Assembly (NCBI GenBank): GCA_032622095.1
Contig: CP136067.1
Location: 92,992,707-93,056,706 of the forward strand
From: Siphonodentalium dalli
Taxonomy: Eukaryota; Mollusca; Scaphopoda; Gadilida; Siphonodentaliidae
Length of the DNA stretch: 64,000 nt
Reading direction: 5' to 3'
The stretch's first letter is position 1; the number at the start of each line of letters is the position of its first letter. The notes under the pieces are model-generated. The model was not told the DNA's origin, ran no database searches, and saw only the letters and a list, made by a program, of their open reading frames with translations. The translations under genes and the position numbers were made by a program. Below are positions 1 through 10,372 of the stretch, piece after piece.

Positions 1-1045
1 GGGAGAAGTGAGCTATTCGTTTCTTATAGAAACGCTTTCGTGCACGATAGCTTGTGAATTTCACGAGGAGAGAGCGTTCACGCCTGCCCTCCGGGTCTCC
101 AGAACGATGCGACCTATCTATCTGCTCCAATGTTAGTGATAAGTCCATTTCCTCTGCGAGATTGAGGATCAATTCGTCCGTGTCCTCACCATCCTCCTCC
201 TTTATACCTGGTCCTGAAATACGCAGAGAGTTACGCATTTGGTATTGTTTGGTGTCGTCCAGTTCTTCCTGAATTGAAATGATCTGGTGGGTTTTCATGT
301 CTAATTGAGACTCGAGGCGTTGGACTTGCTGCTGTAAGTCCCGTGTCTTAGTGTTAACGGCACGATCTACCATTTTCTCTAGTATTTGCATAAAGGCAGG
401 GTCGTTGGATGGAGGCATCAACTGCATTCAGGCTTCTGATTGAGGTCCCGTATATCCTCCAGGCGGTGGTCCATGTGGTATGGGGTAACCCCGGGGTACA
501 GGACTGTGTTCAGACATGGGTGCCTGGGAGTAGCCCATATAGGTATCGTTGATGGTCGTGTTGTTATAAACACCCATAGTGGGCTTCGTGATGTTTCCAT
601 CGTGTGGGGTACTGTTGAGTACCGGTGATCCATGATTCGTTTGGGTGTATAAGTAGGATGACTGTGACAACTCCCTCTGCTTTTTCGGATCGATACCATG
701 GTTGATTATCAAACTGTCATCTGGGCCCGGCGGACATTTTCTGGAGTCGATCAGGTCAACAACATGCTGCATCCTCACATCGGGTGGTATATATGGCTTC
801 CACTGCTGGTAGCCAGGTAAAGTCTGCTGCATATTCTGTTGAGATGAGGTAGGAACACATTCAGACTGAATAGCTGGTACACTAGCAAATGTAGTTATAA
901 AAGTTGTTGTTGGGACTGTTAATGCAGTTATAGTTGCTGGAACTGTTGTTGTTGGGGTTGTGGTTGTGGTTGTGGTTGTGGTTGCGGCTGTTGTTGTTGT
1001 TGATGTTGATGTATGTTGGTTTTGTTGAGAACTAGATGAAGACAT
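1..1045 (-). pseudogene. LINE ORF1 protein, L1/transposase-22-like, runs off the window, one in-frame stop
   Basis: The frame starts best at the ATG at 1045-1043 (MSSSSSQQNQ), not at the upstream TTG. It opens with a Ser/Thr/Gln-rich tract, Thr runs coded by a TTG/GTT-rich stretch near 950-1010, then a Pro/Tyr/Gln-rich region. A TGA at 430-428 interrupts it and is followed at once by an in-frame ATG (427-425). The same frame then stays open for about 142 codons to the window edge. That part holds a heptad-like coiled coil (ILEKMVDRAV to ISIQEELDDT), then RNSLRISGPG, an acidic stretch, IDRSHRSGDP and LLVKFTSYRA. This layout (coiled coil plus RRM-like core) is that of ORF1p of L1-type retrotransposons, which binds element RNA. 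The matching ORF2 would lie left of base 1. Family assignment is by motif only. The TGA may be a decay mutation or a real stop/restart. Confidence 0.75.
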
Positions 1046-1859
1046 CGCGGCGGTTTGAATGTTAACGAGAATGGAATGCGTAGTAAGCGTAGTAGACGCA
1101 ACTAGGCCGAGTCGTGCAGAATACAATGCGGATTGATGACGTCTATGAGGATTAACTGCACACGGTCGTCTTGTTGGTTGATTCCACTGACTGTGTACTC
1201 GACAAAGTAGGACAGGTCAAAGGTCAAATTTGATTTTAGTCGTAATATCCTCTCCAACACCTCTGTTTCATTAGAAAATGTATTATGTAGGGTGGCTTAT
1301 CATACACATGCTAACAATAAGAATCGGTCTTTAAAACATACATAAGTGGTCCTTCCTAATAGTTTTTTCAAACAGCGATCGTGCATCTGGAGTGATGTTG
1401 ACACGAATTCAGGAAATATTCTGAAGTTCAGTCTATTTTCAGCCACAGGTCAGAAATCGCGATCAAATGTTGGTGCATACCTTCTCAGAGAATTCCTGAT
1501 CGAAATAACATCCGGTCCTTATTAGTCAGACATTGACACCACCCGAGAACCCATTTAAGTCGGCTGAGCGAGAAAAAATAGACACCCGCCATACCAAGGG
1601 ACATAATCAGCTGGTTCTGTTATATATATAAATGGGGCCGATTTCTCTGGTGCCGACTTCGCGCGGGGCCGACTTCTCCTGCATTCGACACATGCATATA
1701 AAAGGAAATAATGCCATTTCTTCCCGCGTCCAAATAGAACTTTCGAAGAGGTGTTCTTTTGTGCGACACTGTTCACATTTTCACAACACGGTATCTACTC
1801 GATGTGTATACATGTACTGGTAACACCGAAGATCTGGTCTGCTTGATAGCGTTGAGATA
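1046..1859. other. Non-coding stretch upstream of the LINE ORF1
   Basis: This is probably partly the 5' UTR of the minus-strand LINE. Only short ORFs without recognisable motifs are present. No promoter, RNA gene or repeat could be identified. Confidence 0.4.
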
Positions 1860-3250
1860 TTAATTACAGGTTATGATTAGCCAATTACAAGTTATGATGG
1901 CGTGGAGATATAATAAAATGACATTACAATATGATCCAAGTTGTGTGTTGAAGTTCGGCAGCGTTTGTCATATTATAGTGTATGTCGATCGCAAGCATAT
2001 ATGAACGCATGCATTTGACACTATCTCAATATTTGGGATATATAAACAAAAATGCACGCGTGTTACTGGTGTCAGTATATAGAACGATTGCAATGTAAGG
2101 TCAGCACGTTCAGTCACTACCCTAAGTCTTATCCTTACGCGACACAGGCATGCACATAATCACAAAAATTAAGTCATATCAGAGTCGAGAATATTGTAGC
2201 CAATTACAGGTTATGTCCCATCCCGTTAAGGCTGTATTTATTTGTGTGTAATGCGTTCATACATCAATAATGTGTACAATGCCCTATACTACGTCAATAA
2301 AGCAATTTTCAGTCAATATATATATTTATACCAGGATGTGTTGATCAATGTCGCAACCATGTGGGCGCACCTTTATTGACTTATCCCAACTGTGAAACAA
2401 TGTGAAATTAAGAACTACCCACGATTGAATAAAATATACCACTACCGGTTGGACAGACTATTGCCATAACTATAGTGTATGTCGCAAGCATGTGGATGCA
2501 CTTATGACACGATATCAATATCACACGCTTGCATGGTATGGAATATATATATACAAAACCGCGCGTGTGAGTTATAGTTGTCAGTATATCGTACGGGTTC
2601 AATGGCGTAGGATAACACAAACTGCCAACAACCATTATTGTTCTCCTTAAGAGACTCATACATGAGTGTCATACACTATATAGGCCAGTAACACACATGT
2701 GGGTCTGTTTACCACACGCTCGATATATTCTAACGGACCTTTTCCTCATCGATGTCTCTACATCCCTGCAGGATGGATGTTGCCTGAAACCGTTTCTTCA
2801 ATGAAAGTGCTCAATTTCAGGTAAAAAACGCATAGATTTAACCATAAAACTTGGAAATGTTAAGCATTTTAGTGACTTAATTTGTGTTTTTTCTTGCGAT
2901 AATTGCGATAGCTGCTTAAATGTGATACAGACACCAAACAGTCATACGCGTAGTCGAGAATAATGTACCCAATTACTGGTTATGTAACCGTTTAAGGCTT
3001 TATTTTTTTGTTACATACTTTGTACACTGTGCTACTACGTCAATAAAGCAATGTTAAGTCCATATGCCAGGATGCATTAATCAATGTCGCAACCATGTGA
3101 GCCCTCTTCCGGGATATCAAGTTATCCCAAGTCGCGGAACGCAATGTCAAATTCAGAATTAGCCACGCCATACGGTGTGTCGCACGCACTTGAAACGATA
3201 TCAATATCGCACGCTTGGTATGGAAAATATATACAAAATCCTTCCCCACA
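1860..3250. repeat. Degenerate direct repeat, about three copies
   Basis: The block around 2185-2600 recurs at about 2950-3250 in the same order: 'cgagaatattgtagccaattac', 'gttaaggct.tattt', 'acgtcaataaagcaat', 'caatgtcgcaaccatgtg', 'gatatcaatatc.cacgcttg' and 'ggtatggaa.atatatac'. A third, more partial copy lies at about 1860-2100 (gccaattacaagttatga, tagtgtatgtcgatcgcaagc, gtgtcagtatatagaacg). The spacing is about 770 bp for the better pair. No coding capacity or terminal inverted repeats were seen, so this is an old local duplication or a repeat family of unknown class. Confidence 0.6.
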
Positions 3251-3269
3251 TAGTGTCACTACATGCCTG

Positions 3270-3953
3270 CAATATGGGTGTTGCTAACACAGTTTCTTCA
3301 ATAAAAGTATTGAAGTCACCCAAAATCAAAGCTCTTTTTCCGGGTGTTCACAAACAATTCGTAAGTGTTTGCATTTTCTCTACAAAATTATTCAAGTCGG
3401 CTTTTGGTGCAGTGTTATGTCGATATACAGATCCACATAAAACACTCTTATTTTTTTCCATAAAAATGTCAACAACTATTGATTCAAAAACATGTGGAAT
3501 AAATACAGCCAGATCATCCCTAATGACAAATTTTAGATCATCTCTAATAAAGAAGCCAAAACCACCCCTTCCATCGTCTTCGTTAGGTCTACATATGTAT
3601 ATTAGGGGGTGATATCCAGGTATCTTATATGCCTCAGTATCTCGAATTCTAAAAATTTCTTGCAGAGCAATAACACTAAATTTTGTTCCATTTCCTCTCA
3701 TTTGATATAGATGCTTTATGTCGTCCAAATTTGCATTCAAGCTTTGGCAATTCAAACTAAATGCAGAAAGATTCGTCTGGTTTGGGAATTGGCTTTGAAA
3801 TTCTACAGGAATATAATAATTACAATTATCTTGAAGATTGGATGGGACACATTCGTTTTCCTCACCCGTTCCTAGTTGAGACAAAACATGATTTATTTTG
3901 AATTCGTCCTTGAATTCGTTCTGGATCTCATCCAAAGTAATCTCAGCTAACAT
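3270..3953 (-). pseudogene. LINE endonuclease N-terminal fragment (broken)
   Basis: From the ATG at 3953-3951 a 201-codon frame ends at 3348. About 75 residues in it shows the start of an apurinic-like endonuclease domain of non-LTR retrotransposons: FSLNCQSLNANLDDIK, then a VIALQEIF motif with the catalytic Glu, then YKIPGYHPL and GRGGFGFFIRDD. Just before 3348 the frame is lost. The following codons for ALILGDFNTF (the GDFN motif) sit in another frame, so a frameshift has occurred near 3350. The reverse transcriptase part is absent, and the homology ends at about 3270 against the repeat block to the left. It is therefore a truncated, dead copy. It belongs to a different family from the plus-strand LINE at 4.6 kb, whose GDIN region differs. 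Confidence 0.75.
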
Positions 3954-3959
3954 AATGAA

Positions 3960-4610
3960 CTAAAGCTCCCCCGATATGCCGTCTAATGTAGCAATATATA
4001 TATAATTTCATCTTGACTAGTATGATTTCCTGTAATTGAGAGTTAATTGTCATAAATACTGGTTGATTCTAACCGGAGCGACTTAGAATGGAGGACTAGC
4101 AGACAGAATATATATTGTGCCTGTTTGTCAACAGCTATAGGTGAAAGAAATAATGGCTTACAACCTATCCGTTATATAATTTCCCCACACAATGATGTAC
4201 ATGGATGTATGGATGACAATGAGCAAGGAGAGGATGTCTACTTGCCATATTAAAGAAATGGCTCAACACAATATTGGCCAGGGTGCCATTATAGTTGCAG
4301 ACAAATTGCCCCTCGCTTTCGTGAGATACATTTTGGTGTAAACAGTATTTAATCCATATAATTCATAAAGTAATTACAACATAATAACAAGTTATGGTAT
4401 GGAGGGGATTCGACAGCAAGCTGATAGCTTATATGTGTCGTCTCCGAGTGCGGTGTGACCGAGCCCACGTCGTGAGTATGCTTGAATTAAGTGCGATGTA
4501 TTTCAGACAATTTGATGTTCACAGTTGGCGTTTATTTAGTTTTTGTCTCGCATCAACTCACGCAGTTCGATAGGTGTGTCGATATTAAGTTTTATGGAAT
4601 AAACGGTTTA
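3960..4610. other. Intergenic, no feature seen
   Basis: AT-rich sequence between two oppositely oriented LINE fragments. No ORF with a recognisable motif, no clear repeat and no terminal inverted repeat were found. Confidence 0.4.
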
Positions 4611-4611
4611 A

Positions 4612-5292
4612 GTGAGACTGAGTGAAAAATCACTTAAACCACCAGAAAAACCAGGTGGTACAAAATTCTCTCTGTTCAAAAAAGAGTTCGAAAACATGCT
4701 TAGTTTATATCGTAGCATGCCCACACCCTTCATTATCATTGGTGATATTAATATCCATGTGGATGATCCCTTTGACGCAGATGCTTGTGCTTATCTAAAC
4801 ATTCTTAAAGAAAATGAGCTGATTCAATGCGTGTCGGGTTGCACTAGATGTACCACAGAGACTCCACACGTTGGCCATACATTGGACCATGTCGTGTGTA
4901 GCGATCAACTGTGCATAAAAGACGTTGAAGTATATGACCGAGCGCTGTTCACTGGTAAATCGGATCACCACGCTGTCACATGCAAAGTGCCTATGGCTGT
5001 GAACCACCAACCACATGAAAAACAACGTGTGATGCGTCGGAAATTCAAACAGCTGAATATTGAAGTGTTTGCAGATGGTCTGGAATCTAACCTTGCCTCG
5101 ATAATGGATGTTGAATCTTATAACGCGTGTGTGACTGCAGAGCTTGACAAGCAAATTCCATTGAAATCGGTACAACTGGGTCGACATCAGAATCCATGGT
5201 TTACTGATGAAATTAAATTGGAGAAGAAACGACGTCGTAAACTATCAGTGAAATACTCCAGACACAGATCTGAGGAAACAGGAATGAATTAA
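4612..5292 (+). pseudogene. LINE endonuclease C-terminal half
   Basis: The open frame is 226 codons, the first codon being GTG, so no true start is present. It carries FIIIGDINIHVDDP (equivalent of the GDFN motif), LDHVVCS and the catalytic GKSDHHAVTC, all typical of the second half of the APE-type endonuclease that nicks target DNA. A stop at 5290-5292 ends it. The next frame continues the protein (LIVCSQTVVT before the ATG at 5319), so a single frameshift near 5280-5290 separates the two halves of what was one ORF2. The catalytic N-terminal Glu motif is absent through 5' truncation. Confidence 0.8.
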
Positions 5293-5318
5293 TTGTATGT
5301 TCTCAAACTGTTGTAACC

Positions 5319-7436
5319 ATGGTTAAGTGTGCAAAAAAGTCGCACTTTAAATCATTCTTTATAAATGCAAACCAGAAGCAAATGTATGATGGATTGAAAA
5401 GTCTCTCAAAAAGAGAGGAAGTCCAGCTACACAAGCATTCGTCACATTTGGAACTTTCTAACGACTTTGTTTATTTCTTTCGTGATAAGATAGATACTAT
5501 AAGGAAATATTTTGATTTGAATATTAGCGCTCAGGATACCGTCGTACCTTCTATGAGAGCGACCATACAAATGCGAGGTGCGGATGTAGCTGTTTCGCTA
5601 ACGACCATTCAAGTGCGAGATACAGACTGTGATACATCGTGGCCGACCATTCGCATGCAAGACCAGATTCAAGACACTCCACCGGCGCCCATTCAGATGC
5701 GAGACACGGATTTACAGACAACGGATGCTCGAGTGCGATATGCTAATGCATGTGTTCCACCAGCGACCATTCGGATGCGAGACACGAGATGTTCAGTTAT
5801 TGAGTTTTCAGAATTCCACCTTGTTCATGATAGTGATGTCGAAAAGTTCATGTTAAGCATGAAAAGCAAATCATGCCTATTAGATCCTGTTCCAACTAAA
5901 TTTCTCAAATGTGAATCCGTGAGAATTCAAGCCGTTACAAGTTTTACTAAGGTGATAAACAATTCTTTGATGGATGGTATTGTTCCTGGTATCATGAAAA
6001 ATGCAGTTGTTACACCGATTCTTAAAAGGGCTTCTTTGGATCGAGATGTTCTTAAAAACTATAGGCCTGTATCCAACTTGTCATTTATATCGAAAGTTTT
6101 AGAGAAAGTAGTTAGTCGACAGCTATTAGACCATGTCAATCGTTATTCTCTTTTCGACAAGTTTCAGTCCGCATACCGGAAACATCACTCGTGTGAGACT
6201 GCGCTGACGAAAGTGAAAAATGATATTGACCTGTCCTTGGATCGTGGCAACTGTGTGCTTCTTCTGATGCTTGACTTAAGTGCGGTATTTGACACTTGCT
6301 ATCATACCATTTTATTAGGACGGCTTCGTAGTGATATTCGAGTGAGCAACATCGCACTCGAATGGTTTAAATCATACCTTACTAACAGGAAACAACAGGT
6401 ACTTATTGGCGAGACTCTCTCAGAGGAAGTATGCCTGGATGTTGGTGTCCCTCAGGGATCCATATTAGGGCCTCTGCTGTTTTTGATTTATACTCTGCCT
6501 TTGGGACGTATTCTAGAAAAATATGCAGTCAAATATCATCTCTACGCCGACGACACTCAGGTGTATTTAGAATTTTCTAGAAAGGATTTAAATTCGTATC
6601 ATCAAGCTAAAAAACATCTCGAGGACTGCTATGTCGATATCAAAAACTGGATGTTGGAAAACAAACTCAAACTTAACGACGACAAGTCAGAATTTCTCGT
6701 TATTGGGTCAAAATATTCACTGAGTGCCCTTTCGCAATTTGTCAACAACAACGACGAGTGCCGTTTCGATATACACCTGGGCCAAAGTGTGATAACATCA
6801 TGCATAGGTCTACGCAATCTTGGAGCCCATTTTGACTCAACGATGTCCATGGACAAAATGGTTTCGAACTTGATCCGAGTTTGTTATTACCACCTTCGCT
6901 GCCTCCGACGCATTCGAGGATACTTAAGTGATGATGTCATGAAGCATGCAGTTATCTCACTTGTATTGTCTCGGATCGATAGTTTAAACACTGTTTTGAC
7001 GAACAAAACGCAAGAGAATATTCGGCGTATTGATCTTGTGATAAATAGCTGCGCCCGATTGATAAAAAATGTCGCCAAATTCGACCATATCACACAGACG
7101 CTAATACAAGAGCACATTATGACATTCGAATTCAGACTTAAGTTCAAATGTGCGGTGACTATATACAAATCATTGAGAAAGACAACGCCTGAGTACATAT
7201 CTGATATGTTTGTCCTAAAATCCGGCAGAGTTACGCGTTCAACGACAAGCGGTTTATACATTAGGACAATAGCGAAACCCAACGTGAATTACGGTACAAA
7301 ATGTTTTCAGGAATTGGCTACGCAGGTATGGAACGGTCTGCCACAAACTGTTCGACGATGTTCTACATTGAAGGATTTCAAAACCGATCTCAAAACTCTA
7401 CTTTTTAGACAATGTTTCCCGCAAGTTAATCGTTAA
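5319..7436 (+). pseudogene. LINE reverse transcriptase, ORF2 C-terminal part, 705 codons open
   Basis: This is the reverse transcriptase that copies LINE RNA at the nicked target. Visible in order are a linker with repeated (A/T)TI(Q/R)MRDTD peptides (about residues 80-165), VVTPILK, NYRPVSNLSFISKVLEK, FQSAYRKHHS, motif A LMLDLSAVFD near 6270, motif B GVPQGSILGPLL at about 6444-6480, and motif C YHLYADDTQVY with YADD at 6542-6553. A thumb-like region and a C-terminal LATQVWNGLPQTVRR segment follow. All catalytic aspartates are present and the frame is uninterrupted. Only the frameshift at about 5285 and the missing endonuclease N-terminus make the element defective. It lacks the C-terminal zinc finger seen in the other LINEs of this window. 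Confidence 0.85.
5559..5790 (+). repeat. 42-bp tandem repeat inside the LINE ORF
   Basis: Units starting 'gcgaccat.caaatgcgag' begin at 5559, 5601, 5643 and 5685, with a weaker one near 5727 and another at 5763. The spacing is 42 bp except for the last (36). The repeat keeps the reading frame and codes a degenerate 14-residue peptide with core TIxMRDTD between the endonuclease and RT domains. Confidence 0.8.
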
Positions 7437-7524
7437 GTTTAAATCTAGTTCTTAGTCATCATCTTAACTTCCTTTACCTTATTACTATGCTTTTTAAATT
7501 TTACATTTCAATGTTATTTTTGTC

Positions 7525-7606
7525 GCGCTTTGTTGTAAAGCGCATTGAAACTTTATTGTATAATGCGTTTTTAAATGTATATAATAATAATAATAATAAT
7601 AATAAT
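7525..7606 (+). repeat. LINE 3' end: hairpin and (TAA)n tail
   Basis: A perfect stem GCGCTTT (7525-7531) and AAAGCGC (7537-7543) with a 5-base loop lies about 40 bases before a TAA/ATA microsatellite at 7580-7605. This is the usual 3' terminus of L2/CR1-type LINEs, where the hairpin is thought to be recognised by the element's RT. Confidence 0.75.
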
Positions 7607-7707
7607 TAATAATAGTTGGTGTTAGACAAATTAATAGTGGAGCAGAAGACACCGGAAAAAATCGGTCCAACCATGTCGGAGAGTAATAAACTGAAACACA
7701 TATCAAA

Positions 7708-8640
7708 ATGTTCGTCTCGATTGAGCGGATAGCATGCCGATATTGCCTTTTTGTGAGATGTTGTACGATTGTTTATTTTTTGGGTAAAACAGGCTTTTTC
7801 ATTAAAATAAAAGTGGAAAATGGAATCCAGCTGCCTGAATTATACTTCCCTCTATTTCTGGTTGGGAACTTATTTAAACAACAAAAGGTGATCGTGTTCA
7901 CCGGTTGTAATAGAAATATCAGGTATGTCATAGTTTTAGGGTTGGTTTTTGGGGTAAAAATCACTTTTTGGTGAAAAATTTGAGAAATCTGCAATCCAAC
8001 ACAATAAGATATTTATAATCAATGCATATACTTTTATATAATTTTCCAGTTTTATCGAGTTATAATTTAAGTCTTGGATGTAATTAATAGATATAGCAAA
8101 GATTCGGTGGATTAAGCATGTTATGAGGTTACCAGGGTAAAACATTGTCTATTAATAAAATGAGTGAAAACTGGAATCCTGCTATTTAAATAACACTCCA
8201 TGTAGTGGTGCAGTGTAATACATGAAAGGGTCTTATCATTCGAATTAAATCATGTCGCCGACCACAGACGCGTATTATATTTCAAAATGTACGGATGGAT
8301 ATGTAGAATATGAAAAATGGACTAGCCAGAAATTAAATTATATGCAATATTATAATTTGGGGGGAAAACATCTTTTTTGAATTTATTGTCAGTGAAAACT
8401 GGAATTCGTCGCTCTGAATAGCACGTCACCTTTTTTCTGTTTAGGAACTCACATACACGACAGCTTATAGGAGTTTTTTGCGTAATTCAATGGTTTCTGG
8501 TTTATTTTGGGGTAAAACTAAATTTTTGTGAAAAATGAGAGAATTTTGGAATCCGTCACAACAAGTTATATATTTATAATTAATGCATATTTTTATCGAG
8601 TAATGAATTAAGTTTTTGAGGTAATTAATAGATATATGAT
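7708..8640. repeat. Tandem pair of a dispersed repeat family (about 570-bp period)
   Basis: Modules seen at 7758-8075 recur at 8355-8640: 'ttttggggtaaaa.', 'gtgaaaaatttgag', 'atttataatcaatgcatat', 'gtaattaatagatata'. A related module with 'gtgaaaactggaatcc' lies at 8125-8200 and 8385-8420. The same modules occur in reverse orientation at 14825-15595. Small ORFs here have no recognisable motif. Confidence 0.65.
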
Positions 8641-9950
8641 TGGGCTGTATGCCTTTGTGTCAGTTTTGTTCTACATTTGTATTTGTATTGGTTAAATGGG
8701 GGATGTCTTGGACATCAATTGAATGTTGAAAGGCATTTGAGTAAATAAATGGTTGTTCTAAGCAGGATCCATGCATGGACAAGGTGTATTTTAAAAGTAT
8801 TTCACAAGTCACGGTTGTAATGTAACATATTTTCAGGAGATGTTGGGTTAAACCAGCCAAATTAAAGATCTATTGGTCTATATACTTGTAAATAGGAAAT
8901 TCACTACATATGCATCTGTCGGGGTATCACTACTGTATCGAGTCGCCACAGGGGGAGTCAATGGCCAAATACGAAACATGTAAAGACACTAATTTTGTTT
9001 TGTACATAAATGAGTACTGGATCATGCTTATTATATGCCAGGTTATAAAGATATAGGATTATTTGCTTGGTTGTTTGATTGTCTACACTGTTTCAGACTG
9101 ATTTCTCCTTTCTTGGTGACTTCACCTGTTGAGTCATCGAGACATATTGTGTCTTGATGTCGAAATCCAACATTCCATTCTGGTTGTGCTATACATCCGG
9201 CATGTCAAGTATGTGAGCCTGTTGTGAACAAACGAAACAGACAATCTATATTTTTGTGGCCGCATTATTGTATGTTCAATGTTGCTTCATTTCATGAATT
9301 TCAGTTGAAATCCACAAACCCATATTTTACAATTGAGGGTCAAATTTAGGCAAGATTTAACATAAGTAAGGGTGGAAAGAGGCTTTTTGTCCCCCTCTAA
9401 ATCGTGATAATATGACAATTTTCAGGTTGCAACCAGTTGCTGTTTCTGTAAAACAGGCCAAAACTTATTTTTATGAAATAAATGAACCAATGTGAAAACA
9501 TAAGCCAACAACCTGCCTGCCGAAACTCAAATACGTGAACACATCTAGGTGTATGTTATATAACCTTGATACTTGTGTAACTTAAAATATTCTTGCCAAA
9601 ATGATACACACCTCTTCCACTAACCTCATAACAATGAAATTCGTGCTCGCAAATTACGTTTACGTTTGCTCATATAATATAGCTATAATTTAAATGTCCT
9701 ATGTAATACATACCACATATAATGCACTGCGGTTTGGTCGTAAATGGATTTCAGATGGAAAACAATATACTGATTGAAGGTCACAATTGTTGCATGTAAA
9801 TAAGCGACAACAGGACTTAGAGTTCATTAAGAGCTGCGTGCAGTTATTGTCATGCATGAACTCTGTCAACCATTATCGAATCATGAGATACACTAAAATA
9901 AAGCAATAATGAAACTGAGATAACCAGACCAAAATATATGTGGAGATATA
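8641..9950. other. Intergenic, no feature seen
   Basis: AT-rich sequence with scattered short ORFs only. No repeat, RNA gene or domain could be recognised on either strand. Confidence 0.4.
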
Positions 9951-9959
9951 GTCATCACT

Positions 9960-10372
9960 CCTCGTCTGTCATCCGTCCATCCGTCCGTCCGTCAACAATT
10001 CCTTGAACATCTTCTCCGGAACAATAATACCGAATGGGTTCATATTTGGTGTGGATGTTCCCTCGGTGACTCACGTTCAGATTTTTTCAAATGAGGTCAC
10101 TGGGTCAAATAGTTGTGAAGCCAGGGCCAGAACTCTTTCCCTCCATAGTAATTCTTAAACCGACTTCTCCTTAATAACTATCAGAGCTATTTCTCTTCTT
10201 ATAATTTCGGGACTCCGCGTGTGTGGTTGTTCAAATATGTGTCACGTACGATTCATATTAGATCACACCGAAGATTCATATGACGTGTGGTGACGATTGG
10301 TTAAGAGCTGTAACATGTATGGTGTGCTCAATCAAATTGTTGACGCACGCACGCACAGACGGACGGTTGAGT
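9960..10372. repeat. Non-autonomous repeat bounded by CCGT/CGCA microsatellites
   Basis: The left edge holds 'catccgtccatccgtccgtccgtc' (about 9969-9992). The right edge holds 'gacgcacgcacgcacagacggacgg' (about 10341-10365), roughly its inverse. Between them are 'gaatgggttcatatttggtg' and 'gaggtcactgggtcaaatag', phrases of a repeat type familiar from mollusc genomes. It is probably a MITE-like element; its class is not determined. Confidence 0.5.

Larger units (their letters stand above)
4612..7606 (+). mobile_element. L2/Crack-like non-LTR retrotransposon, 5' truncated
   Basis: The element begins inside the endonuclease domain, so its 5' part is missing. It carries the rest of the endonuclease, a spacer with a 42-bp repeat, a reverse transcriptase and a 3' UTR. 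The 3' end has a small perfect hairpin (GCGCTTT/AAAGCGC) and a (TAA)n tail. That combination, with RT signatures such as YADDTQ and LDLSA.FD, fits the L2/Crack/Rex1 group of the Jockey/CR1 superfamily. The group name is inferred from motifs and would need a phylogeny. Confidence 0.8.

Noticed and set aside
3270-5292. Idea that the minus-strand and plus-strand endonuclease pieces are one inverted LINE
   Set aside because: Both contain their own GDFN/GDIN region with different sequence, so they overlap in the protein and belong to different families.
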